From Bradyrhizobium tropiciagri (lineage in GTDB: Bacteria; Pseudomonadota; Alphaproteobacteria; Rhizobiales; Xanthobacteraceae), in assembly GCF_018130545.1 (NCBI RefSeq), contig NZ_JAFCKF010000007.1, positions 186,001 through 250,000 of the forward strand: a stretch of DNA of 64,000 bases, in the 5' to 3' direction. Within the stretch, counting starts at the first letter, position 1. Every line of letters starts with the position of its first letter. The position numbers and the translations under genes are program-made. Positions 36,247 to 44,960 of this stretch are shown here, one piece after another. The notes beneath the pieces were generated by a model. The model was given only the letters and a program-made list of their open reading frames with translations. It made no database searches and was not told where the DNA came from.

Positions 36247-36714
36247 AAATTTTCGACGGCGTACGCTCCACATCCCAAAGCCCAAAGGAGGCAGCAAGCG
36301 AGCGTTCGACATCCCGCTATCTCGGCAAATGATCCTGTGTCTCATTCGGGTGCTTCGTTTCGGCAGGCAAATGCAGCCGTCTCAGGCGCAAAAGTGGTTG
36401 TTCCAGCTGAGAGCGCCTCTGGACACTTAGCGGAAACAAAGGAAGATCGAGCGGTCTTGTCAAAATGGGGCAATGATCTTCGTCAAACATTTCGGACGAT
36501 TGCGACCGCTGCCGGCGTTTCCGGATTCGATGCTAAGCTCCTCATGAACCATTCTATCCCTGGCGTGAACGCAGGCTATGTCACTCGGCACAAGCTGGTT
36601 GAAGACCACCTGCGCAGCCAACAGCAAGCTATCAGTACCGTCGTGTTTTCCGCACTTGGTGACTCGCTGAAGGAACATAAAGCTCTGATCAATTGGCTCG
36701 GTCTCGGGGGCTAG
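36239..36714 (+). pseudogene. Tyrosine recombinase/integrase C-terminal fragment
   Basis: The first part reads INFRRRTLHIPKPKGGSKRA and FDIPLSRQMILCLIRVLRFG. After a frameshift near 36400 it continues AVLSKWGNDLRQTFRTIATA and LLMNHSIPGVNAGYVTRHKL. This is the catalytic half of a phage-type integrase: the Arg of DLRQTFRT and the Tyr of NAGYVTRH are visible. The N-terminal arm-binding and core-binding domains are absent. It begins exactly where the amidase fragment ends, marking an old recombination junction. I see no tRNA or att repeat beside it. Confidence 0.8.
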
Positions 36715-37318
36715 CCGAAGAACCGTTACCCAAGTCCGATTGGAGCCAAACACTCTGGGCGAGGGGCAAGAACGAATTCAGCAGGCAGCATGACTTCGAG
36801 CTGGCCGCCTGAGGAGTGTGGCAGTGTAAGTCGGGAGACTGGACGGTGCCGAGAGTTAGCAGCGGTTTCCAAACGCACTCCAAGGACCCGCGCCTACCGG
36901 CCTTCTGTACGTAACGAACTCATGGGCTTAAGCGTCCTTTTGAGCGCAACGGATCAGAATCCGAATGGCGGAATCAAAACCTGCTTGATTATTCAATGAT
37001 TTCAGAGCGCGTTTGGAAAAAAGGCCCGCAATGCCCTGTAACAAATTCAATAGCTTGGCAGCTGTTTCCAAATGAAAGCAGCGTTCACGTGGTTCGCTAT
37101 TCCTGACGGCTCAGTGCTCCCAACGCCTACGCTAAATTAAAAAGAGCCTCCCCTTTACCCAGGCGGGCCAAGCGCGGACTCGTGCGGCGCCGTTTCAAAC
37201 TCCGTCAGAGGCAACGCGCTGATACGCTCTTGGCAAAACCTCATGGTATTCGCGGCCACATCCAGCGAACCGTGCTCTCGCTCAGACAATCCAGGGCCTT
37301 TTGGAGGCTCGTCTCGCG
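36715..37318. other. Gap between the integrase remnant and the catabolic island
   Basis: About 600 bases in which I recognise no gene, RNA or long repeat. It is the boundary between IS/integrase debris and the catabolic gene block, and may be a past integration edge. Confidence 0.4.
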
Positions 37319-37780
37319 TCAGCGGACCGACGAAAGCTGCCAGTGCAGCAGCGAATACGGCCGCTCCGGATGCGGATGGTGCTCGAAAACGCCGTCCACC
37401 ACCGCGCCGATGAAGACCGCTTGCCCGGGATCGCCGAGCAGGTTGCCGATCATCCTGACGCCGCCGGCGTGGGGGATTTCCACGAGCACGGCGAGATAGG
37501 GTCCGTGCTGCCTCAGCGCGGCGTGCGAGGGATGCCAGACCCGCTCCCAGCTGAAGATCCGCCCGTGCGGCTCGATCTCCGTCCAGTCGGGATCGAAGGC
37601 ATGGCACCGGTGGCAGATCCATTCGGGGCCGAACTGCCACGTGGCGCAATGGCGGCAACGCTGCACCAGGAGGCGGCTCTGGCGCAATCCGTGCCAGTAG
37701 GGCGCCGACAAGCCGTCGGCCTCGGCGACCGGAATCGGCAATCCCTGCGGAAGGTAGGTTCGGGCCGCCTCACCGCTCAC
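37319..37780 (-). CDS. Zn-ribbon/OB-fold protein (DUF35, ChsH2-C-like)
   Basis: A 153-residue DUF35 protein. The rubredoxin-like zinc ribbon is CRHCATWQFGPEWICHRC, followed by an OB fold (GRIFSWERVWHPSH, YLAVLVEIPHAGGVRMIG). The GTG start at 37780 overlaps the thiolase-like stop by four bases (GTGA), so the two are translationally coupled. DUF35 proteins act as obligate partners that dock acyl-CoA onto thiolase-fold enzymes, notably ChsH2 with the Ltp2 aldolase in steroid side-chain breakdown. The same role with the upstream gene is the best inference. Confidence 0.88.
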   Translation of the reverse strand: MSGEAARTYLPQGLPIPVAEADGLSAPYWHGLRQSRLLVQRCRHCATWQFGPEWICHRCHAFDPDWTEIEPHGRIFSWERVWHPSHAALRQHGPYLAVLVEIPHAGGVRMIGNLLGDPGQAVFIGAVVDGVFEHHPHPERPYSLLHWQLSSVR

Positions 37781-38973
37781 AGCGTCGCCTCCGAGCCGAG
37801 AAGAAGATTGCTGACCGGCGTGACCATGGGTCCGCCGATCACCATGGCCACATCATTGCGCCTCGCCTGGCTGGTAGAGGTTCCGCGCACCTGGCGCACG
37901 GCCTCCAGCACGAGTTCGAACCCATGCATGTAGCACTCGGCCAGATTGCCGCCGCTGGTGTTGAGTGGAAGCCGCCCCGACGGCGCAACGAGGTTGTCGA
38001 AGGCGAGGTAATCGTTGACCTCCTCCGGCGCGAAGAAGCCGTGTTCCGCGAGCGCCATCACCACGCCGCCCGTGAAGTTCTCGTAGCACTGCACGACACC
38101 GACGTCGGACGGACCGAGCCCAGCCATCGCGTAGAGATCGGCCGCGACGGTTTCGAAGCCGGCGCTGGCGTAATGCGGCGAATTGTGCGGGATCGCGCCC
38201 GCGCAATATCCGGATCCGACGGCGGCCCCCAGCACATAGGCCGGCTTGTTGCGAAATTCTCCGGCGCGCTCGGCTGGCACCAGCACGAGCGCGGCGGCGC
38301 CGTCGTTCTCCATGCAGCAATCGTAGAGATGAAACGGCTCCGCGATCCAGCGCGAGGCATCATACTTGGCCGCGTCCAGCGGCTTGCCGTACATGACGGC
38401 CCGCGGATTGGCCTGCGCGTGATGATAGGAAGCCAGCGCGATCGCCCGCAGCGCTTCCTGGCCGACGCCGTGCTCATGCATGTAGCGGCGCACGCGCATG
38501 GCGAAGCGCTGCGGCGGCGCCAGAACGCCGTACGGCATCAGATACGCCTTCTCGCCGGAGATCGTGTCGATGCCCGTTGTCTGCCCGAACCGGCCATATT
38601 GGCCCTGCGCGAGCGCGCGAAACACGACGACGCAATCCGCAAGGCCCGCGACGATCGAGGCCGCCGCATTGGCGACGGCCGCGCAGCAACCGCCGCCGCC
38701 GCCGCCCCATTGCATGGTCGCGGCACGAAGCCGGCGCGTGCCGAGCGCCGCGGCAAGCCTGGACGCTTCGCTCCGCTCTTCGCTGTAGGAGGCAAAGCCA
38801 TCGATGTCGCGCGGATCGATGCCGGCATCGCTGCACGCCCCCAGGATGGCCTTCAGCGCCAGCTTGAACTCCGGATCGGGCGACGCGCCGTGCCGGTAAT
38901 AGTCGGTCTCGCCGATCCCGACGACGGCGACGCGGCCTCTCAGCGTGCGATCGGCGGTCGCCTTCGCGCTCAC
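37777..38973 (-). CDS. Thiolase-fold protein resembling Ltp2-type retro-aldolases
   Basis: A 398-residue thiolase-superfamily (SCP2-thiolase-like) protein starting at GTG 38973, coupled to the CoA-transferase gene before it. The fold is clear (VAVVGIGETDYYRHG, CMENDGAAALVLVPAERAG, YENFTGGVVMALAEHGFF). The canonical GHPxGATG motif with the catalytic His is replaced by TSGGNLAECYMHGFELV, giving Tyr at about residue 348. The late CxG cysteine motif is absent. Such Tyr-for-His replacements mark Ltp2-like enzymes that perform retro-aldol cleavage with a DUF35 partner. I therefore think aldolase is more likely than thiolase; the activity is inferred. Confidence 0.82.
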   Translation of the reverse strand: MSAKATADRTLRGRVAVVGIGETDYYRHGASPDPEFKLALKAILGACSDAGIDPRDIDGFASYSEERSEASRLAAALGTRRLRAATMQWGGGGGGCCAAVANAAASIVAGLADCVVVFRALAQGQYGRFGQTTGIDTISGEKAYLMPYGVLAPPQRFAMRVRRYMHEHGVGQEALRAIALASYHHAQANPRAVMYGKPLDAAKYDASRWIAEPFHLYDCCMENDGAAALVLVPAERAGEFRNKPAYVLGAAVGSGYCAGAIPHNSPHYASAGFETVAADLYAMAGLGPSDVGVVQCYENFTGGVVMALAEHGFFAPEEVNDYLAFDNLVAPSGRLPLNTSGGNLAECYMHGFELVLEAVRQVRGTSTSQARRNDVAMVIGGPMVTPVSNLLLGSEATL

Positions 38974-40259
38974 GTCCGCCCCGCCCTGGCCGGCCCTGCC
39001 CCCACCTCGCCGAAGACGCCCGCCGCAGCGAGCCGCGCCAGAAGCGCATCGTCGTAGCCGAGCAGGTCCTTCAGCACGGCCCCGGTATGCTGGCCGACCG
39101 CGGGCGCGGCCACGGGATCCACGACGGGCGTCGCGGAATAACGGATCGGCAGGCTGACGTTCGGGATCCAGCCCAGCGTGTCGTGCGGAATGCGGGTGAC
39201 GAGACCGCGCTCCCGCGCTTCGGCCGACCGGATCGCGTCACCGACCATGCGGACCTGCCCGCAGGGAACACCTGCCGCCCGCATCCGGGCCTGCCAATGG
39301 CTCCACGGCCGTTGCGCGAAGACCTCGCCGAGGATCGCAAACAATTCCTCCCGCCGCCTGATTCGATCGGGCCCCGTCGCGTAAGCCTCGGCTGCGGCAA
39401 GGTCGGCGCGCTCGAGCACCTGCGACATCAGGCGCTGGAAGATCTTGTCGTTTCCGCAATTGATGTAGAAGGCACAATCCTGCGCCTGGAATACGCCCGA
39501 GGGACAGGTATCGGGGCTGGTGTTGCCGTGCCGCTGCGGATTGGCGCCGGTGAACAGATGTTGCATCGTGGCATAGCCGGTCATCAGCACCGCATTGTCG
39601 AACAGCGAGACCTCGACCGCCTGCCCCAGCCCGCTGCGCTCACGGGCAACCAGCGCGCCGAGGATGGCGTTGCAGGCCATCATCGCCGTGCTGATGTCCA
39701 TCACGGGCGACAGCGCCCGCACGCCCTCGCGGTCCGGATAACCGTTCATGGACACGAATCCGCTCTCGACCTGCGCGATCGGATCGAAGCCGAGCCGGTC
39801 GGCGAAGGTCCCCTCGCGTCCATAGGCCGACACCGAGCAGTAGATGATGTCAGGCTTGATGGTCCGGCATGCCCCATAGTCGAGCCCGAAGCGCTCCATG
39901 ACACCGCTGGAGAAATTCTCGACGACGACGTCCGCCCTTGCGATCAACTCCCGCGCCACCGCGACGCCGTCCGGCGACTTGAGGTCCAGGGCAACGCTGC
40001 GCTTGTTGCGGTTGGTCCAGACGAATGGCGCGCCGGCCTTGAGTTCGGGATGCACCGGCGGGTAGCGCCGGAGATCGTCGCCGCGCCCCGGCGCCTCGAT
40101 CTTGATGACTTCTGCGCCCATGTCGGCAAGGATCATGGTGGCGAATGGTCCCGCGATGAAATGGGAGAAATCCACGACCCGGATTCCCGCGAGCGCCCTT
40201 GGCGCATCGGATGGCCGCGGGGTGTACTCCGGAAAGTCGGCTTCAATGTCGTCCAGCAT
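38970..40259 (-). CDS. Class III CoA-transferase (CaiB/BaiF family)
   Basis: A family III CoA-transferase of about 429 residues from ATG 40259. Signatures are GIRVVDFSHFIAGPFATMIL, ADMGAEVIKIEAPGRGDDLR, NRNKRSVALDLKSPDG and VVVENFSSGVMERFGL. The catalytic Asp aligns with SPVMDISTAMM. These enzymes move CoA between acyl groups (formyl, succinyl or substrate acids) without ATP. As the first catabolic gene of the 37-40 kb transcript it would activate or recycle the acid handled by the thiolase-like/DUF35 pair. A second, distinct member is at 47.4 kb. Confidence 0.92.
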   Translation of the reverse strand: MLDDIEADFPEYTPRPSDAPRALAGIRVVDFSHFIAGPFATMILADMGAEVIKIEAPGRGDDLRRYPPVHPELKAGAPFVWTNRNKRSVALDLKSPDGVAVARELIARADVVVENFSSGVMERFGLDYGACRTIKPDIIYCSVSAYGREGTFADRLGFDPIAQVESGFVSMNGYPDREGVRALSPVMDISTAMMACNAILGALVARERSGLGQAVEVSLFDNAVLMTGYATMQHLFTGANPQRHGNTSPDTCPSGVFQAQDCAFYINCGNDKIFQRLMSQVLERADLAAAEAYATGPDRIRRREELFAILGEVFAQRPWSHWQARMRAAGVPCGQVRMVGDAIRSAEARERGLVTRIPHDTLGWIPNVSLPIRYSATPVVDPVAAPAVGQHTGAVLKDLLGYDDALLARLAAAGVFGEVGAGPARAGRT

Positions 40260-40310
40260 GGTGCACCCATCATGTTTCGCACGGCAGCCCTGGTCCGATC
40301 GCAACCGGCG

Positions 40311-41533
40311 TCAATTGCCCTTGGCCTGCTCGACCATCGAACATCCGCCCTGGTCGATCGGGCGGAATGCATCGGGTCCGCTCGGGACGCCGACATTGTC
40401 GAGAAGGTCCCATTTGCCTTTCGACGCCTTCGGCTCCTTCACCTTGAAGATGTACATGTTGTGGATGGCGCGGCCGTCCGCCCGCACCACGACCGGGCCG
40501 AACAGCGCGTCGTCGATGGGCTGCTCCTTCATCCTGCGAATGACCGCCTGCGCGTCGTTGGTTCCCGCGGCCAATGCGGCATTCAGATAGGCCAGCACGG
40601 AAGAATAGACGCCGACGTGAAACGCCGTCGGCGACTGGTCATGCTGGCGCGCGCTGAATTTCGCCGACCAGGCCCGGCTCGCTCGTTGAGGTCCCAATAG
40701 AACGGCTGGGTGATGATGAGCCCCTGCCCGACCGCAAGCCCGCTGGCCTCGACGTCGTTCGTGGTCGTCAGCATCGCGGCGAAGGTCAGGCCCTTCTGCT
40801 TCAAGCCGAACTCGGCAGACTGCTTGATTAGGCTGACCGTATCGCCACCGGCGGTGGCGAACGCGATCACGTCGGCGCCGGAGGCATCCGCCTGCAGGAT
40901 GAACGAGGCGTAATCGGCATTGTTGATGGGAACATTGACCGATCCGAGCACGGCGCCGCCGCCCGCATTGATGACCGACGCACCGTCCCGCACCATGGAC
41001 TTGCCGAGCGCATTATCGGTGGCGATGAAGTACCATTTCTTGCCGCCGTGACGAACCAGGTAATTGCCGATCGTGTGCGACGCCGCCCAGGTGTCGAACG
41101 TCCACTGGATCGTGTTGGGCGAGCAGTATTTCCCGGTCAGATCGGATGATGCCGCGCTGGAAGCGATCAGCGCGGCCTTGCCGCCACGAACCACCTCATT
41201 GACGGCAAGGCCGACCGCGGAGTTCGGCACGTCGGCGACGGCGTCGACCTTCTCCTGCTCGATCCAGCGACGGGCGATCGCCGCCCCGACATCCGTCTTG
41301 TTCTGGTGATCAGCCGAGACGATCTCCACCTTGAGGTCGGGGTGCTGCGCCATGAAGTCCTCGGCCGCCATTGTCGCCGCCGTCACGGAGTCCTCACCGG
41401 CATTGTCGGAATAGGGTCCCGACGCGTCATTGAGGATGCCGATCTTGATGGTGCGCGTCGCAGCCGCCGATGAAGGCGAAGACAGGCCGGCGAGGAGCAA
41501 GGCTATTCCGGCAACGCTTAAAGCGACTTTCAT
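40311..41533 (-). pseudogene. Branched-chain-type substrate-binding protein with a frameshift
   Basis: A LivK-like receptor with a Sec signal (ALSVAGIALLLAGLSSPSSAAA). The mature part begins KIGILNDASGPYSDNAGEDS and runs to ITQPFYWDLNER. The rest of the protein, SRAWSAKFSARQHDQSPTAF to FRPIDQGGCSMVEQ, continues in another frame. One missing base near 40671-40690 restores a normal 407-residue protein. It belongs to the same subgroup as the gene at 58.4 kb (shared RPIDQGGC end). It may be a true pseudogene or a sequence error. Without the repair the C-terminal lobe is lost. Confidence 0.85.
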
Positions 41534-41564
41534 GTTTCCACCCTGTTGACGAACTTTGTTATTC

Positions 41565-42527
41565 TTAGAGGTCCAGCACCAGCGTGCCCGACCTCGCGCC
41601 CGAGCAGCAGATCATCATTGTCTTGTTGGATGCCTTCTCGTCTGTGCTGAGAAACTGGTCGCGATGATCCGGGATGCCTTCGAGCACACGCGTCTCGCAG
41701 GTGCCGCAGACCCCCTCCGAGCAGGCATGGTTGGCCGCGATCCCGGCCTCGAGCAGCGCCTCCAGGATCGTCTTTCCGGCTTCCACCGGAATCGTCCGGT
41801 TGCTGCGGGCGAGCTTCACCTCGAAACCGCCCGCCGTCGCGGGAGCTTCGGTCGCCTGGAAATACTCGACATGCCGGTGATCCGCAGGACGACTGGCGGC
41901 CGCGGCCTCGAAAGCTTGGAGCATCGGCTGCGGTCCGCAGCAGTAGAGATGAGCCTGGGCCGGCGCCCGGTCGATGACCGCCGCAAGATCGAACAGACGC
42001 CCGGAACGCTGGTCGTCGAAGTCGAGGCATACCTTCAAGCGTCCCTTCGCCGCGAGCTCTGCGATCTCGTCGAGGAATGCCGCCCCGCGCGGCGCCCTTG
42101 CCGCATAGAACAGTTCGCAGGACCGTCCGAGGGCGTCGAGACGACGGGCCATGGACAGCAACGGCGTAACCCCGATTCCGCCTGCGATCAGGACCGAATG
42201 CTCGGCCTGCTCGCAGAGCGCAAAGTTGTTGCGGGGCTGGGACACCCTGACGATGTCACCCGCTTTCAGATTGTTGTGCAGGAAGCGCGAGCCACCCCGC
42301 CCCGCCGCGTCCTTGTTGATCGCGATCACATAGCGATGGCGCTCACGCTGATCGTTGACCAGCGAATAGCTCCGGACCATGCCGTTCGGCAGATGCACAT
42401 CAATATGACCGCCGGCCGTGAAGGGATCGAGATCGCGGCCGGTCGGCGAGATCAGTTCGTAGGAATTGATCCCATCCGCCTCGTAGCTGATGCGCTTGAC
42501 AAGGACGTCGAGCAACCCGTCGCTCAT
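41565..42527 (-). CDS. Oxygenase reductase, phthalate-dioxygenase-reductase type (FMN, NADH, 2Fe-2S)
   Basis: A 320-residue single-chain reductase. It has an FMN domain (GGHIDVHLPNGMVRSYSLVN), a nucleotide-binding domain (SVLIAGGIGVTPLLSMAR, HLYCCGPQPMLQAFEA) and a C-terminal plant-type 2Fe-2S domain (CSEGVCGTCETRVLEG with the late Cys in MMICCSGA). This order (FMN, NAD, 2Fe-2S) is the PDR/VanB type. It takes electrons from NADH and hands them to the Rieske oxygenase encoded 34 bases upstream in the same operon. Confidence 0.93.
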   Translation of the reverse strand: MSDGLLDVLVKRISYEADGINSYELISPTGRDLDPFTAGGHIDVHLPNGMVRSYSLVNDQRERHRYVIAINKDAAGRGGSRFLHNNLKAGDIVRVSQPRNNFALCEQAEHSVLIAGGIGVTPLLSMARRLDALGRSCELFYAARAPRGAAFLDEIAELAAKGRLKVCLDFDDQRSGRLFDLAAVIDRAPAQAHLYCCGPQPMLQAFEAAAASRPADHRHVEYFQATEAPATAGGFEVKLARSNRTIPVEAGKTILEALLEAGIAANHACSEGVCGTCETRVLEGIPDHRDQFLSTDEKASNKTMMICCSGARSGTLVLDL

Positions 42528-42561
42528 GGCGCGCGCCTTCGGGGGATTGGCATCGAAGGGC

Positions 42562-43881
42562 TCACATCTCGTATCCGAAATCAGCGCCGAGTTTGGCGCG
42601 CATGAAGGGTGCGCCGAGATCGACCCACGACTCTTCCGGCAGCAGCCGCATCGACACCGCGCGGACCATGAACACGTTGGGGTCCGTCACGCCTTTCGGC
42701 TTGGTTCCGTGGTCGCGATAGGCCCCGAGCGCCTCGAGGATGAAACGTCGGGTCATCGCGATGCCGGTGTCGCTCGAGCAGAGGTTTTCCTTCGTCCGGT
42801 CGAAGATCGCCGACACGCCGCTCTGGCAGGCCCCGTCCTGCACCCACAAGCCCGGCAGACCCGAGAACCAGGTCGTCTGCTGCGCCCGATAGTCGAACTG
42901 GAAGCCGTTCTGCGGATTGTATTTCGTCCAATAGCCCGCATAAGGCACCGTCACCGGGTGTTCGATCAGTGCATCGCGGCTGGCATGCCCGCTCTCACGA
43001 CCGTTGTGCCCTTCGGAAAAGACCTGCCGGGTTTTCGGCAGCAGGGGTTGCGAGGGGTGATACGAGAACATGATGCACAGCGTGTTCTCATCGTCGATAG
43101 GCACCCAGGCATGACCGCTGAGATCCGGGAACGGCATCAGCGGCGGGACCAGCGTGTAGAACGGCAGCATGAACTGATTGACGCGCCAGTACAGCGTATT
43201 GGCATCGTAATTGCGCCGCGCCGCGATGCTCATGCCGAAGTCCTGCTTGATGCATTCGAATGTCGGACGGAGATCGCGCTTCTGTATCCAGGCGCTAGTC
43301 GTGCCCTGCGTGTCCAGGCGCCCATGCAGTAACGGCGCATGGGCGGAATCGATCTCACCCTCGACCGCCTGAAGCCAGTTGCACTCCTGCACGCGCAGCG
43401 AGACATGCACCTGCTCCTGCGGGATCAGATTCCATTCGACGTTCGGCAGCGGCGGCAGATCAGCCTGATCGGGCCCCATATAGGTCCAGATCATGCCGTT
43501 GCGCTCCCGGCACGGATATGCCTTGATCCTCATGCGCTCCTTGAGGCGGCTGCGGACCGGCTCGGCCGGCATATCCGTCGTTGCGCCCGTGACGTCGAAT
43601 TTCCAGCCGTGGTAGACGCATCGCAGGCCGCAATCCTCGTTCCTCGCAAACACCATTGGCGCGCCGCGATGCGGACAGGCCTGATCGACCAGCCCGATGC
43701 GCCCCTCCGAATCCCTGAAGGCGACAAGGTCCTCTCCGAGAAGCCTGATCCGCTTTGACTGGCCGTCTTTGGTCAGGTCCGCAGAAGGCAGGAAAGGTAT
43801 CCAATACAGGCGAAACAGGTCTCCAAGCGGCGTGCCTTTGCCTACCCTGACGAGCCGTTCATTGTCTTCGCGTGAGAGCAT
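42562..43881 (-). CDS. Rieske non-heme iron oxygenase, alpha subunit
   Basis: Terminal oxygenase of about 439 residues from ATG 43881 (MLSREDNERLV). The Rieske 2Fe-2S site is CPHRGAPMVFARNEDC with CVYHGWKFD (ligands Cys69, His71, Cys88, His91). The mononuclear iron site is seen in EGEIDSAHAPLLHGRL. It is of the phthalate-4,5-dioxygenase/VanA-like group, which acts without a beta subunit and can dihydroxylate or O-demethylate aromatic acids. A longer start at 43929 would overlap the small upstream gene further. With the PDR-type reductase it forms a two-component system; the substrate is unknown. Confidence 0.93.
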   Translation of the reverse strand: MLSREDNERLVRVGKGTPLGDLFRLYWIPFLPSADLTKDGQSKRIRLLGEDLVAFRDSEGRIGLVDQACPHRGAPMVFARNEDCGLRCVYHGWKFDVTGATTDMPAEPVRSRLKERMRIKAYPCRERNGMIWTYMGPDQADLPPLPNVEWNLIPQEQVHVSLRVQECNWLQAVEGEIDSAHAPLLHGRLDTQGTTSAWIQKRDLRPTFECIKQDFGMSIAARRNYDANTLYWRVNQFMLPFYTLVPPLMPFPDLSGHAWVPIDDENTLCIMFSYHPSQPLLPKTRQVFSEGHNGRESGHASRDALIEHPVTVPYAGYWTKYNPQNGFQFDYRAQQTTWFSGLPGLWVQDGACQSGVSAIFDRTKENLCSSDTGIAMTRRFILEALGAYRDHGTKPKGVTDPNVFMVRAVSMRLLPEESWVDLGAPFMRAKLGADFGYEM

Positions 43882-44227
43882 GCGCTTCCCCCTTCGATGG
43901 CGCACCGTCACCGGCCTGCTCTGTCGCACCGCCCAGAAGCGCCGCGACGCGCGCGGACAGTCCGAGATCGCGTGCGGTCCAGAGCGGATCGGCTGAAGCC
44001 AGTGGCTGGCGCGGAATGGGTGGCGTTGTCCCGGCCTCGACGAGGCCGAGGATCGTCTCGATGCGGCGCCGCTCGAGATCCCGCAGGGCTTCCTCGACCA
44101 CAGCGCCTTCCGCGCTGCAGCCGGGCAGTTCGGGATAGGTCAGACGCACCAGCCACCGACCGGGTTCGGTTTCGACCGCCTCGGCTTCGAGCAGATAGGG
44201 AATCGACAGCAACTCGTGCAGATCCAA
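43859..44227 (-). CDS. HicB-like (RNase-H-fold) small protein
   Basis: A 122-residue protein whose first 75 residues match the HicB antitoxin-like partial RNase H fold: IPYLLEAEAVETEPGRWLVR, YPELPGCSAEGAVVEEALRD, then IETILGLVEAGTTPPIPRQP. No HicA toxin gene lies beside it, and its C-terminal tail is Ala/Gly/Arg-rich. It is the first gene of the Rieske oxygenase operon, overlapping the oxygenase start by about 23 bases. Solitary HicB-like domains occur outside toxin-antitoxin pairs. Here a regulatory or non-toxin role tied to the oxygenase is possible. Confidence 0.75.
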   Translation of the reverse strand: MDLHELLSIPYLLEAEAVETEPGRWLVRLTYPELPGCSAEGAVVEEALRDLERRRIETILGLVEAGTTPPIPRQPLASADPLWTARDLGLSARVAALLGGATEQAGDGAPSKGEAHALTRRQ

Positions 44228-44431
44228 GCAGTCCTCCCCGTAGCGCGGTTCTTAATGCCTTATCTTTTGTTACGTATACGTACTACTTGCGCCAATGGCT
44301 TGCAATAGCAAATCTGGCGATGCCGGCTCTGCCCGAAGCAGCCCCCGACGCCCATTCGGCCCCGGGGTTGAGAGCCACCGGACAAGCTGCTAACGCCTAG
44401 CCGTTCTCGGAGAATTCAGGTCAAAGACGGC
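44228..44431. promoter_or_regulatory. Divergent MarR/oxygenase promoter with a 12-base palindrome
   Basis: The only strong symmetry is the perfect palindrome TACGTATACGTA at 44271-44282, 44 bases before the HicB-like start. Size and position fit a MarR operator controlling the oxygenase operon and perhaps the marR gene itself. Confidence 0.6.
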
Positions 44432-44920
44432 ATGGCAGCGCCCAAGGGAAAGAGTGCGAGCGCGGTGGAGATCGCGCGCGACTGGCGCCTCGAGGGGGGC
44501 GTTGGGTTTCTGCTTCGACTGCTCGAGGCCCGCTATGACCTGCTCTACCAGGACCTGACCGGCCAAAGCGACATCACTCCCAGGCAGTTCGGCGTGTTGA
44601 TCGCGCTCTATCAGGATGGTCCTCTCACCCCGTCCGCCCTCGCCGTGCGCATCAGCAGCGACCGCAACACGCTCAGCGAGATGCTTAAGCGCATGACGGC
44701 GCGCAAGCTGATCTCGAAACGAATCAACGCGGAAGACCGCCGGTCAATCCAGGTCCAGATCACCACCAAGGGCGAGGAAGCCCTTTTGGGGGTTATCCCC
44801 GCCACGGCCGAACTTCAGGACGTTCTGCTTGCGCCCCTGAGCAAGGAGGACCGCGTCCACTTCCTCAACTGCATGCTCGCGATCGCCAAGGCCGCGGCGC
44901 CTTCGTCCTCAGGGACCTGA
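44432..44920 (+). CDS. MarR-family transcription regulator
   Basis: A 162-residue MarR regulator, divergent from the oxygenase operon. The winged helix is DITPRQFGVLIALYQDGPLT, then ALAVRISSDRNTLSEMLKRM and the wing RKLISKRINAEDRRSIQVQI. The DRRS segment in the wing is typical. MarR members next to aromatic catabolic genes usually repress them until a CoA-thioester or phenolic ligand binds. Convergent with the P450 gene, 40 bases apart. Confidence 0.93.
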   Translation: MAAPKGKSASAVEIARDWRLEGGVGFLLRLLEARYDLLYQDLTGQSDITPRQFGVLIALYQDGPLTPSALAVRISSDRNTLSEMLKRMTARKLISKRINAEDRRSIQVQITTKGEEALLGVIPATAELQDVLLAPLSKEDRVHFLNCMLAIAKAAAPSSSGT

Positions 44921-44960
44921 CTTCTGTCCCTGTCTTCGAGGGCGCGCCCGCACCGCGTCC

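Noticed and set aside
34417-36714. Complete integrative element with att sites around the nucleotidyltransferase
   Set aside because: Only a truncated, frameshifted integrase is present, and I found no direct repeats or tRNA to serve as att sites.
39087-40700. 537-residue plus-strand open frame across the CoA-transferase and binding-protein genes
   Set aside because: It crosses two genes with strong family motifs and an intergenic region. The amino-acid composition is that of antisense codons.
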